Shown piece after piece: positions 10,990 through 24,200 of a DNA stretch of 64,000 bases (the stretch's first letter is position 1; each line of letters starts with the position of its first letter). The position numbers and the translations under genes are program-made. This DNA is from Galaxea fascicularis (Eukaryota; Cnidaria; Anthozoa; Scleractinia; Euphylliidae): assembly GCA_948470475.1 (NCBI GenBank), contig OX419341.1, positions 16,556,475-16,620,474 of the forward strand, read 5' to 3'. The notes under the pieces are model-generated. The model was not told where the DNA came from. It searched no databases and saw only the letters and a list, made by a program, of their open reading frames with translations.

Positions 10990-12270
10990 GAATGACTTAT
11001 CATTTCAGATAAATTAAAGTTGAATAGCTACTGTGCTTGCTCCTGCGATTATAAGATGGGAAACCGGTATAAACTGCAATAGTATCGAGTTGTAAGTTGT
11101 AAGAATGGCTTCCCCTCTACAACTGCAATTTTCGAATGAGATTTGGATGTTTGTTTTTCGTGTGATCCATTACCGTAAATATCATCTTTCTATTTTTGAC
11201 AACTGGAAGATCCTGTTCCTACCACCTCTCTTCTTCACCCTCTCAAACAGACAATAAACAACCACTTGATTTCTATCATTGTAAACAAGTTTATTGACAG
11301 CTTGTCATAATACTGATAAATACTATGTTTGAAGACGAAGAAAGTAAAATTGTCTATCACTAATGTTCCTGGGTATTAGTTTTGCAATGTACATGTTTCT
11401 TCTAAAAGCTCGGCTTGTGGCTAATGAAAGAAAAAAAAAAAGGAGTAATGAGGTGACCAAAGTAAGGTATTGAACGATTTATACTTCTCATTATAGCGTT
11501 GTACGAAGTTTACATCGTTTCCAATTTTAATCTATTCCTTATACTGTGCTCAGATTTTTGTTAACTATTTACATGTAGACTTTCAACTCTAAAATGTGTA
11601 TGTTGGCTCCAAGAAGGACACTTTAGGACAGTTTAAATACAGCGAGCCGCTGGCCTCATCGACTGTTTCCTCCATTTTAGATGTTGAGTTTTGATAAAGG
11701 CACATGGCATATTTCATTGTTTGTAATTTTTTACGTTTTTGAGTTTTGTCCGTGATCTAGGCAAGAAAAACTTATAAGTACGTAGTATATCTGTCGGTTT
11801 CGTTTGCTGGTTTCTTTGTTCGCCGTATTATTTTCTAATTTCAGTCCATTTTTATTTATTTCAGTGAATCGTTGATTAATTGTTGGTTAGTTACTTTATT
11901 TGATTGTATCAGTTATTCGCTCGGCGCGATGGAAGTTTGTTTGTTGATTTACATGGAATAAACCATCAACGCATATAAAAGTATTCGGTTGTCGTTATCA
12001 CATCGCTAGGTCTCTAAAATGTAATTGACTTTGGACGTAGGAATAACCAACCAGAAATCGATCAGAACTAATATCTTTTGTTGTCTTTTTATTGTAACTG
12101 TTCCTCATTTCTCTGAGACTATGAAAGGTGTCGTATTTAGCTCACGAAGTACGCGAACGCGCGCCAGCCATGGAAAGTAGCGCGCAAATTAAATTCTTGA
12201 AATCACTAAGCGATAGAAGGTGGAGCGCCTTACTTTCTCTTCCGCTGCGCCTTGCACCTTCTTGCGAAAG
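10990..12270. other. Downstream flank of astacin gene 1, no gene recognised
   Basis: AT-rich sequence after the stop codon of astacin gene 1. The 3' UTR should lie here, but no unambiguous AATAAA close to the stop was found. Confidence 0.35.
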
Positions 12271-12274
12271 CTGT

Positions 12275-12285
12275 TTAACCCCATG
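12275..12285 (-). CDS. Astacin gene 1 terminal exon with early stop
   Basis: Its splice acceptor region (polypyrimidine, GCAG, CATG) aligns with that of gene 2 at 36,083, including the upstream TCTCACATACGTG versus TCTCACGCACGTG. After the shared CATG the sequences differ, and gene 1 reads Ala-Trp-Gly-stop. The six-cysteine tail of gene 2 is therefore absent. The alternative is that gene 1 splices to another, unseen exon. Confidence 0.6.
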
Positions 12286-15200
12286 CTGCAAAAAAAAAAA
12301 AATTCACGTATGTGAGATCCAAAAAAAAAAAAAAGGAAAGACAAAAAGTCGGAGAAGTTTTAGATGTAGAGGTCCTTAAGTTCAATTCTACGTCAGGGTA
12401 CAAGGAATGACTGAACAATTTTAATTAATGTCTTGTCTTCCAGTTGGCCATCAGTGATCTACTAATTGGGGACATTGTTCTAACACTACAAAAATGATTC
12501 AAATTGGTTACATACAGCATATAAGGCTGTTTGGATTGACTGATGTGATGTTACCGTCCACTGGCTAACGTCAGTTATAATCACAGTGATAATTATACAT
12601 CTATTTCAGTTTTTCTCTTTTGCTAATGGTTTTCATAGTGGCATTTTTTCGGTTTATTAAGTATTTTTCGCTTCGCTGATTTTGCGTTTCTGTCGTCTAT
12701 TAATTAGCACTTTTTTTGTTCTTTTTTGTAATCTTGTACCTTATTCGATAGCTGTTTCTTGAAATTACGTAATCACTAGCACTTTAATCTTATTTAAGGT
12801 TCGTTTTTATTCAAAAGTTGTAGTAACTAAGGAAGGTCTTAGACCGAAACGTTTTATTTATTACCACCAGAAAGTATTTCAGAACTATAATACAAATTTT
12901 CTGACGGACCTCAGTCCTCAGTGGCAACGTTCTTCTTAACAAGTGAAGATGCTATTTCTTGCTCTTGTATTCATACTGCAAACGAAAAAACTAACACAGA
13001 ATTCAAAACTTAAAACAAATTCGGCGGGTTAGCTTTCGAGCTCAGCCAACGCTATCACGGCGCATTCATCAAGTGATTGAGAATAACATTAATCAAATAT
13101 AATCGCAAACGAAGGGACCAAACTCAGAAGAAGAACAAGCGGAAGCCGAAAAAATCTAGAGCCAGGGCCCGACGCTTAACCTACACCGGGAACTCTAACT
13201 TCTCGGGCTCATATACTAAGCCCCGGATAGTAGGTCACGTGACGACTACATTGTTACTCGGCGCCTTGGCGACACCAAAAGCTCGAAAGGTAATTCAATT
13301 TATTTGAATTCTGTGTCAGTAAACATTAGTTTCGAACATTCACATTGCTTCTTACCACAACACTTGTACAGCTTCTTGATTTGATAGGCGTCCAGGCTAC
13401 TGAGACCGTTTCTATTACCAAGAGTCACCTACAAATAGATGAAAATTTCATCCTTGTAGAAAAATTATTTGACCATTCTGTCCTGATAATTTGTGATTTA
13501 AAGGGGCTAAGTCACCCCGAGTGAGACTGCGCACCCGTCTTCAGAAATTTGTCAAAATCAGTTCCTTCTCCTAGACACAAAACAGCTCTTTTGGTCACGC
13601 GAAGAAGCTACTTGAGGAGCCGAGAAACGCAATGCAAGAGGTAATTAGAACGGAAAACAGTTACTGCTTACTTAGTGGGATGATTAAATGAGATGTTCAC
13701 CTTAGCATGACATATCACGCCCGGTCCACAGTTATATCCAGTTTTCACTGGTGATAGCCCAGGATAGAACATGCCCCTTTTTGTCAGGCACTTATTGGCC
13801 TAACATAAAACTATGAGAATAAAACAAGCGATTTGAAAACTGAAGAACAAAACTATCTTAAAAGATCATTATACGGAACTTGAAAGCCGTAATTTGAAAC
13901 ACCTCTGACAAAGAAAAAAAAAGAATTATTTGCCAGCTTTTATGCAAATGTGGAGTGATTCCCTTGTCTCATCTATTAGCTCTTCAGCAAAGTGTGACCT
14001 ACCCATGGCCTTTTTGCGACGATAGTCGGCTTGCCATTCTTAGTGAAGGCATAGGCTTGATAATGCATGACACTTCCATAATCATAGGGAGCACCTAAAG
14101 AGTTGATCTTGCTGGAGCTGTGTCGTTTAAAGCTATCTTCTTGGCCTGACAAAAAAGAAGCCTTTCTTCGGTCAATAAAACGCAAACAAATACTTAGGCT
14201 ATGGCATTCATATTTTACATATCTAGCTCATCTTTACTGGCAAATTCCAATTTTACGAAAAGGAATTGACAAACGACGACAGATCAGGAAAGTCTGAGTC
14301 AGAGCATGCTTGCAACTATAAACAGTCTTAAGAATACCTTCCCTGCTAGCAGAGGTCTCTCAGGGCGAGAAATAAATGAGAGTCGAGGAGAGAGACCTCT
14401 GCCGGCTTCCGACGGGTTGTTTGATGAAGCCGCCGACCAAATTTCTGGTCGAAACTTACTGGTTTTCAAAACCGGTTTCAGTTACACAAGACTGCGCATG
14501 CTCTGTTTTATTCCCTGCTGAAAACGTCTGAGCCCACTGTGTCACAAGCAAAACATTCTTTCGATCACACAAAAATAAAAATCGGCTATTTCTTCCCCTG
14601 ATGATCACAATATCAAAGAAATAACATCAATACAGAAGAAAGACATCATTGTGTTCTTGGAAAAACGCGATACATTTGTGTGCCTTCCGACAAACTCCGG
14701 AAAATCCCTGAATTTCCAACAGGCCGTTCGCGTAGCACTCCGAGTTTACACTTTTACTCTCCCAAGCCACTCGTTTTGGATGTGTCTCCGTTGAATTCCC
14801 TCATAAAGAACCTGGTATTTTCGTGTGAAAGACTGGAAATTGAAGCTATCAAGATCTAAGGCGACTTGCCTTCCCTTGAAGGCTTAGAAATCGCATTTCG
14901 TGACCTGAGCATTTGCTTGTTGTGAATCGTCGAGTAATTCGAGTAACCCGTTTGCAGAGTCAGGTCTCATGTGACCAAAACGTCATTTGTTGTTAAGGAA
15001 ACGCTGGCGCCTGCGCGACAGAGAACTCGTCGGAAGCCGGCAGAGGTCTCTCCTCGAGTACAATTCTTCTCGCCGTGAGAGACCTCTGCTAGCAGGGAAA
15101 AGAATACCTCACAAATTAATGTGTTTAGAAAAGTTGAAAGCCTCTCTTTGGGAACTAAACGTATAGCCAGATGGTAGCGAGCATTACCCCTTAAATCTAC

Positions 15201-18200
15201 CAAATTAAGTTTGAGCCCAAGCATTAACAACTATGGACAGCTTTTTCGGCCTAGTTAGGCCTTATCAGATTGGCATAGCTAACACATGGGCTTAAGTACC
15301 CACGTGAAAAAAACAAGCAATGAAAATGTAAAGTGGAAATGTGACTCAGAGTCATAAGAATACAGTCTAAGTGAGGTACGATTGTCCGGGTGAGTGTAGT
15401 CCTGAGAAGGACTGTTTGAAGTGACATTGATTGACGTTTCGGCAACCCTGATCAAAGTCAAGCGATTTGTGTAACGTCAGTGGGTGGTATGAATATACTC
15501 TGGTCGTTGATGTGATTGTTTAACGAAGCCGTGACGTTATTGGTAGACTGTCAGTTAAGCTTTGTTGGCATTGCTGTGAAGACTGTAAACAGTGATTGAT
15601 GCGTTTCGATCCGCCTTTTTTTTAGTCTAATGTCTGTACGTATATTGTTGTTAAAATTGTTAGAGATTAAAATTGTTGTTTGTCTTTTGTAAGTCGTTTG
15701 CAAGGTGTGGGAAGTTGCAGATAACGGTTCAGTGGTGTCAGTGACTAGTACTGTATGTAACGCATTCAGCAGAGTCCCAGTCGATTCTGTGGTTTATCTG
15801 CGCCAGTACCGGCCAGCTGTACCAAGTTTAACGCGTGCGCGGCCCAACCTGTCGTGGCCGTCTCGTTACTCGTGTATCACATGCAGTCATAATGACGGCC
15901 GTGTCTGTGACTTAAATTGTGTCGTCAATTTACTTTCCTTTCTCATTACTGGCGTGGTGGCAGCTATTTCGAACCCTGCCGAAGAATTAAGTGCCCTCGA
16001 AGGTAAACACAAAGCGAAGCTACCCACTCCTGAGTTTGGTAAGTCGATACTTCGAGTACTTTAGTCGCCAAAGCACGTTTTACCCGCACATCTGAGTCAC
16101 AACAGTAGTCATGGCAAGCACCAAACGAGCTCCGAAACAGCGGAGTCTCTTCAAGATCGAGACTATCAACAGTTCGAAAATTGGCAAAAGCACAGCTCTC
16201 ACGCGGTTTTACAGATGATGGGGAAAGCGTGCACGCCTCAAGACACCAAACCGCCCGACAGAAGGTGAATTTTCTTGAGCTTATGCTTGGCAGATAGCAA
16301 ATTATTGCCCAGTAATTATCCAGGACCTATATAGTGAAGAATTCGACCTCTATACATTCCATTTTGAATATGATTCGAGCACATTATGGGCTTCAAATTA
16401 CCGGTGCTCATATCCTGCATTTTGCCTGCTTACATTTAGAAGCCGACGAGCGCCCTGAAGATCTTTTCCAAAGAATAGCCTGTACCACGGACGAGGAACT
16501 CTCACCGTTCTTAGAGAATTTTATTGTCCTGACTTGGCTGAGGCTTCTCCACCCTTAGTTACCCAAGTTAGTGAAGCAGAGGTATGACATCGAGTTGAGA
16601 TCACGGCATTTGGCCTACATCAAGCCAGAAATACCCCAGGCCCTTACCTCCCTGCTTGATGAAATACGTGCTGCCGATGATGCAAAGATCATGCGCACCG
16701 TCGTCAGTAGCTCTCACAGGCCCTTGGGGACCAGAGCTCTTCACAAAGCCAACACTCGACCTTACCATCCATCTAAGTGATGTCCACTCTGTAAGCAGGC
16801 AGGCCGACCCAGCACCAACCACTTCTTGAGCGAGTTCAGTTTCCTTCCTGAGCAGGACCGTAGGTACATAATCAAGGGTAGACAGATCCCCGAAATCCTC
16901 GACGATTCTCCCGGGAAAGCAAAACACATGTCCGTTTGGCCCTGACCCCAGTAGCGATAGCGACGAAACTAAACTTGGCCAAGATGTTTAAGTCTTTCGT
17001 ATAAAGACCCTCCAGTCGCCGCACATAGACACTTTCGACACTCACCATCCGGTGTGTATAACTATTGACAGGAGAGGAGTTACTGAGAACATGATGCGCC
17101 ACTCTCTCGCTCAACGTCTTGGTTGCCAAGTTATGTCAAACTCCCAGTCTGTCCACCAAGCTGACGGCTCTTCTCCTTTACATGTCGTTGGTGAGACTCG
17201 CCCATCTTTCAGCCGCACAAGCCTTTGCCTTTGAAGGCCTCGTTGTTGAGAAACTCGATGTGGACGTATTAGCTGGTATCCCTTCATGGAAGTCAATGAC
17301 ATTGCGGTACGTCCAGCAAAACGCCAAGTGATCCTAGGTGATGGTTCCATTTACAGCTACGGCTCTCCACATCCTGCAACTGTTGGCTCTGCAGCACGGC
17401 GTACCTTAGTGCTTCGCTCACCTCCGACGTCCACTACTGTCGGGCCAGGCGAGTTTGTGAAAGTTGATTTACCCGGTGAGACCCCTCCTGATGCTGAGTA
17501 TGCCTTGGAGCACCGTACGGATTCCCCCTGTGCAAGGCAGCTAACGACCTCTCAACTGTGGCCCTCCCCTTGCATAGTCTCTGGTGTTGGAGAAAAAATT
17601 GGCATGCCCAACCACTCATGGACAAGTCAATAGACCACGTGACTCAAGCTTGTCATCATTGTGCCTCGTTACGCCTCACTCCTACAGTCCGCGTGGAGCA
17701 ATCTTCTTGTCATCCACTTGATGCTGTTGGTGTATATTTTGCTGCTGATGTCATCAAACGTTCAAGACAACTTGTGCTAGTTCTACGACAATGTGTGACG
17801 TCGTCCACTGTCACAATCTTACTTGAGGACGAGTGTAACGACACTCTACAAGAACCCTGTTGCCGAGAGGGTCGTGCAGGAAGTTGAAAGGGAGTTACTC
17901 CATCACGATTCACTTGGTGGTCCTGTATCATGTTTGGCACTTGCCGTCGCCACTGCCAACCTCAATGCACGCATTCGCTCCTGCGGTTTATCAGCAAGAG
18001 AGATACGGACTCAGCGAGACCAGTTCTCTAACCAACAGCTTCCCTTGCAAGACCAAGACATCATTATGCGTCAACACGAACGGATAGCTAACCATCTTCA
18101 CAGTGAAAAGTCTAAAGCACCAGAGCCAAGAGCCAAGAGCCAGCCTGCAGACCGTCTAGCCCTCGGGGATTTAATCTACCTTTATTCCGATCGCAGCAAA

Positions 18201-21200
18201 TCGAGAGCCCTGGATCGATATCTGGTGGTTGAAATAACCGGTTCCTTCTGCAACGTCCGAAAGTTTGTTGGCTCCCAACTACGTAGCATATCCTACCGTA
18301 TGAAGAAAGCTGAGTTCTATCGGGTCGCGTCTGAAGTTACGCACTTTCATCCACCTGCCTTTCAAGACAATGCAGGCTCTTCATCGGACGATACATCACC
18401 AACCAAACTTGTATCTCCCCCAATGCCTATTTCCCCCATACCAAGTACTATCTCGACTCCCGACATCCAGGAAGATCCTGATCAAGACGACTTCACTGCT
18501 ACGTGCTAAGAACACTGAGCCATCCTTTCTCCCTGATTCAGGAGCGATACTGACTCTGATGGCTTCCCCCTTCCTCGACGTTCAAATTTCTGCCGGTCTC
18601 ACAGATATAGTTGGCTTGGCAGTCGCAGCGTTTGGTTTTGTAAACTGCTTTGACTTTAACCTTAACATTTGTCAATAGTTGTCTTAAAGTAGTGATGGGT
18701 GGCCGAACGAAATGCCAAAGAATTTCGATAACAAACGAACTGTATCCTTTATTCAGTCAGTCTATGAGCAACACGGATGTTGTGGGGCTGTAGGATCCGC
18801 GCAATGGTTTCAGAAGTTCTTTTGATAGGGTATAGTCGCTGTAGTGATAGGTGTCGGGTTAGTGTTCGTAACGTTAGTTTAATTTTTCTGTACGGAAAGT
18901 GTTGCGTGTTACAGTAGTCGCAGTTGTAGTTGTTCTTACTGAAAACGTTGTTTACGTCTTTATGCTCTTTTGCTAAACTGCCAATTGAATCACAACTAAG
19001 TGTGCTCGTCTCGTTAACGTCCGTATTGTCGTTGCTCTGCGTGAAGTAGAGTTGTAAGAGGATTCGTCAAACTCTGTCAGTACTTGTGTAGGTTTCCTGT
19101 AAATCGTCGTCCTCAGTTGGTTTTTGTCACGGGTGACCGAGCAGTCTGCAAAAGAAATGTTACCTTTATCCTCGATTTCCTTGGTAAACTGAATGTGGGC
19201 GTTCTGTCTGCGTGAAAATCGTCGATTTCGTCCTTGCGTACAGTTGCAAAAGTGTCGTTAACGTAGAGTAGCCCGAATGGTATCGTTCGTTTGTAAGTTG
19301 CTAAGTCTTGTTCCTCGATTTTTTGCATGACGATTTATGCAACAACAACGGAAACCGGTGAACCCATAGCTCTTTCATGCAATTGCTTGTTGTGTTTGAA
19401 TTGAAAGTAGGTAGACGTGAGGTAGAGGTTCAGTAAGTCCATTACGTCGTTTAAGTGGAGTTGTTGATGGCGGTCTCGCTGCAGTCTAGAGCCAGCTGTA
19501 GTGGAATACTGGTGAACAGTGATTTCACATTCAAAGGTACTAGTTTGTGGTCGTCAGGTACTTGTACTGTCTTGATAATGTCAATGAAGTTGATAATGAT
19601 GACTTCCGCGCTCTGGGTGTGGAAACGTCAGCCAGTGTCATAGCTTAAATAGGACTACACTCACCTGGAGGATCATACTTCACTTATTTATGATATGGCT
19701 CCTAGATTCAAACCACTTACGATTACAAAGGCTTATCAAATGACCCACTGCATAATTTGATGTAAAGCTTGGACGAATCTACTGTCTGAAAAAATTAATT
19801 GGTATAAAGAATGTTCCAGGCTGGTTTTCTGTGGGAGTTTGGTTGAGGGTACTTCAAATGAGGGCCTTTGGGGTGTAGTCCGACGTTCCTTTAATACGAA
19901 GAGCTCAACAGCGTTTCATGGTCTCCCTCACCCTTCCCTCCCATCGTCAACTACAGTCTCTTTGCAACGATGCTGCTGGTACCTCGACGCTATTTAAAAA
20001 AATCAACAATTGTTAACCTACCACTTTGGATGTTCGCCCAGTTTATGGTGATGTATTGATCTCTATCAGGCCTGGACTGTTCATGCCAGAAACCTAGAGC
20101 GTGAACTTGCATAAAAATAAAAATAGACTTAAGTTTAAGTCCGTTTGTGGAAATACGAAAGTTGTTGAATAAACACGAACAACTGACTCCTTTTTGTACA
20201 GCCATATATAACACAGTCTGACAAAGTAAAATCCTTTTGAAATTGACAAGCCTTTCACAATGATCACGTGCTAAGGTCATTGAATAACAAGCCATGTTTT
20301 GCTTTACCTCACCGTTGATTAATATACACAACAAAGATGGTAGTGGCAGCGAACAATTACAATGTGAGTAGAAAAGTATTCATAATTGCATCCGTATTTC
20401 GCGATGGATTCTCTTTGATTTATGATGAAGTACATTAACGTTAGGTGACGTCACAGGTCATTGTGTTATTCTAACTAATAAATTGTTGTAGTTCTATGGA
20501 ATACATCAACCTAATGTAAAATTGCTTTTGAATACTTTTAATTTCTAAATAACCTTTATATAGTATCCTATTTACACCGATAGCGGCTGCACTCCTATGA
20601 GTCATGGAGGACTGGCGGCCACAGAGAAGGAAATTGGCAACGGGGAAATAGAGAAGGAGACCAAAACCAGAGCCCTCAATCTCAAAACATGCACACTAAA
20701 CTTATTAATAATACCCCGAACTAAAACCAGCGAAGTAAAGACGACCAACACGAGTTCTACCCCAACGTAAATCTATGCCCCTTATGAAAAATTTACGATA
20801 GAGGATGTTTCTGGGGAGACGGTGCGAGACCGGGGAAAGCAATAATAAAGTCCTTAAGAGAGTCGTATCTGGAGAAAAGATATACGCCTCAGTAACAGGT
20901 GGAGAAATATGCGAGTTAGCGGGGGCTGCCATCCCCTGAGTCACGTCTGAAGCCATACCCTTATGATCAACCCAACGCTGACGGGGAGCAGAGTACTGAG
21001 CACAACGAGTCGAGATCATCTGATAACGCCCAGCTCGGAAAGGAATAACGACTAACCTGGAGGCGCTTAAAAGGAGGCTAAAAGGAGAAAAAATAAAGAG
21101 GGGATATGAGAACGCTAAATGGTAGACCTGACGGGACTCCCCTTCCAAAACTGCCATTCCTAGAGTAGAGGGAACAAAGAAAAGATAAAACTAAAAGAGT

Positions 21201-24200
21201 GACATGTATGAGACCTTTATTTTTCCAATAACAGAGGCCATTAGCTATTGTGACCACCACCAAAAGGCTTATAATGAGGCGCATACCGCGCCCTCTGTTG
21301 TCTCCTGAAACAATTAGCTGCCGTGTGCCCATGGATGCCACAGGAAAAACATCTTAACCGGTTAGGGCGAGAATTGAGCCGCGCAGGCTGGGTGGTGGGT
21401 CGGGAGAGTGCAGGAGCTGCCCTCTTAAGGGCTTTGTCGATCTTAGCCAAGCTGTTCAACATTTTCATGTAAACTCTATCCAAGAAAAAGTGCCAGAAAG
21501 TACGCTTGAAATTTCTCAGCAGAAGCTTGAACGCGCGGGCGGAGGCCCGTGAACACGCAGTGAAAAAACACGTAAAGGAGACACCAGTAAAAATGCTCGA
21601 CAGAGTCATGTAACAAAAAATTGCGTGAGACAACTTCTGCTCTGGAGCCACAAAACACTGTAAACAAAACCAGGGCGTGACAAAATTTAGAAAAATTAAG
21701 CCCCAGGTACCGAAAAACGTAGTTGACAAAATTGTCTAGAAACAACTTCTGCTCTGGAGCCAGAAAGCACTATAAAGAAAGCCAGGACGTGAAAATAGTT
21801 AGCGAAATTATGCCCCTGGTATGAATAAACGCTCGACAGAGTCAGGTAACAAAATTGACGATGAAACAACTACTTCTCTGAAGCCAACAACGACTCAAGA
21901 CAAAATCAGTGTGTAACAAAATTTAGCGAAATCAACCCCTGATACTGATAAACGGTCGACAGAGTCAGGCAATAAGAAGGCCGTGAAACCACTTATGCTC
22001 TGGGGCCGGAGAATAACTACAATAGCGTAACAGAACAACTGTACAAGAGCAGGATGAAATGTGGACACACGGAAAGGGAAAACATTAAAGGTGGAGAGGT
22101 GGAGGGTTATCGTTAGGCATTTCAGGAGCCGTCGGTGCGTCAGCCACGTGCTGAGGGACTTGAGGTTGCGCTCCGGGAAGAGACATTGCTTGCACAACAA
22201 CTTCTTGTTCGAAGTGATAATTAATTCAACGTGGTAAATCCTATATATCGTTTTGGGAAAGACCGCTGTAAATAGTTTAAAATCGCTTTACTGTTCTTGA
22301 AATTTGTTTTCATCGATGCAGGGCTCCTTTGAGCTGAAAGGTGCATATATTTGTAAACTTTACTCATCTCATAAGTTTGTTAACAAACGCTGTGAAAACT
22401 TAAATACATGCACAAACTCCGTAAGAAACGCTGCAGATAAATTACGGATGAATAAAGTGTACACGACGCTGTGATTAAAATATGTTAAAACTAAAAGTGA
22501 GATTTTGGCAACTGATTGGAAAACAACGATACTAAGTTTAAAGTACAATAAGGGATAATTAAACACATTACAATGAATAAAGCAATCATGTACAAAAGAT
22601 AATCTTCCGAATGTTACCACAAGCCATCGAAACTTGTGGGTAACTAATCGTAATCACTTAAATGAAAAACAACAAATACTTTGGTTCTGCCCTGATGATC
22701 ACTGTAACTGGAAATCTTCTTCTGACGTCCTTATAACGTCCTTAATGGTTGTGACTGGATTTGTAGCCCCTTAATTAAAACATTTGTTGGTCACCTTATT
22801 CAGTGCAACCTTTTGCCACCTCTTAACTGGCGACTTTCCTTCTGCTTACCACAGCAGAAAATAATTAGTTTTGTATGCTGTCGTGTGCACTACAGTAAAA
22901 GAACAAGTGCAGGATTAAGAACCTCCAGGCGGAAATTTGGTAAAAAGAACACCATACAAATAAAAACTAATTCAGCTTGATAAATTGCTTGATAACTGCT
23001 TCTTATATAAAAGAAAATACTGGGTACCAGCATATTTCTTAGGGTAATTTTTATTTTGCTGTGTTGGTTATTTGGTTCAAGCATCTATTCCAAAGCTACT
23101 ACCTCTCATTTATCTGTGCCAGCAACTTTCTTGTAATTAATGACCAGTCCCTTGATTTGAGAGAATGGAGTCAATTAATAAGGCAGTGTCAGTTGTGCAA
23201 TACAGTGCATAATTTTCAGACAGAATTTAAGAACATGTTAAGAACAGCTTGGGGCTGATTTTACACTAAGTACCCAATATATAAGAACGGTATCAGCCTG
23301 AAACTGAAAACCATACGTTCTTTTATGCGGGCTTTTACTCTATCGTGTGCGTTAATTAAAGTACGCGTGATAGCTCGAGTTGATGGAAAAAATCTAGAAA
23401 GATCTAGAAACGTGCGTGCACGCAATATAGAACCTTCTGGCAAATAATTATAAAGGATTACGTAAACTAAAGAAGTTTTTCCTTGATGATATGTAAATTA
23501 ACAGAAAAATAAACTAAAGACAATTAAATAGTTATCAGGTCAAAAAGATAGCCTACGGAACGCCTCTGTAGTTACAGTGCACTTCGTGGAAATGAAGTTT
23601 CCTTTACTTTTCCTTTTCATTTCTATGAGAGCCCCATCCTGTTTCACCAGGATGGAACAATACGCTTGATCACTCTTGTGCCCGCTCTTAGACCCCTTGA
23701 TTTGATCATATTTGCTCATGATTTTCAATTAAAGGCGCGCCTTACGATAGACGCGTCATCATCTAGTCTTGTAACTCCAGCTCAAGATCACCTAATGAAA
23801 GTGCAATAATTGGATCTACACAGCCTATATACTTTTTATCTATTAAAAAAACACCTTAAATTAGGCCAATCAGATATTCTGAATGCACTAAATGTTGCCG
23901 CTAGGCTTGTTCGCGCGACTGGAAGATATGCTCACATAACGCCGGTTTATTTAAATTGCATTGGTTGCCTGTTAAAGAAGTGTAAACTTTAAGATTTTGT
24001 TGTTCACTTACAAGACTTATACATGGCTTGGCACTTACTCCAAATCTATACGATTTTCTAAAAAGTTATGTCAAAGCTAGATGCTTGCGATCCAGGACCA
24101 AAAAAGTTATTGAACCCCTGGAAGTATAAACTAGAGAACTGTGGAAGGCGAGCCTTTTCTGTTGCCGCGCCTATGTTGTGGAACATTTTACCAAACTCGC

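Noticed and set aside
23540..23728. 62-codon minus-strand frame starting [16 protein letters not shown]
   Set aside because: It looks protein-like but has no recognised family, no clear splice partners, and lies in an astacin intron rich in LINE debris.
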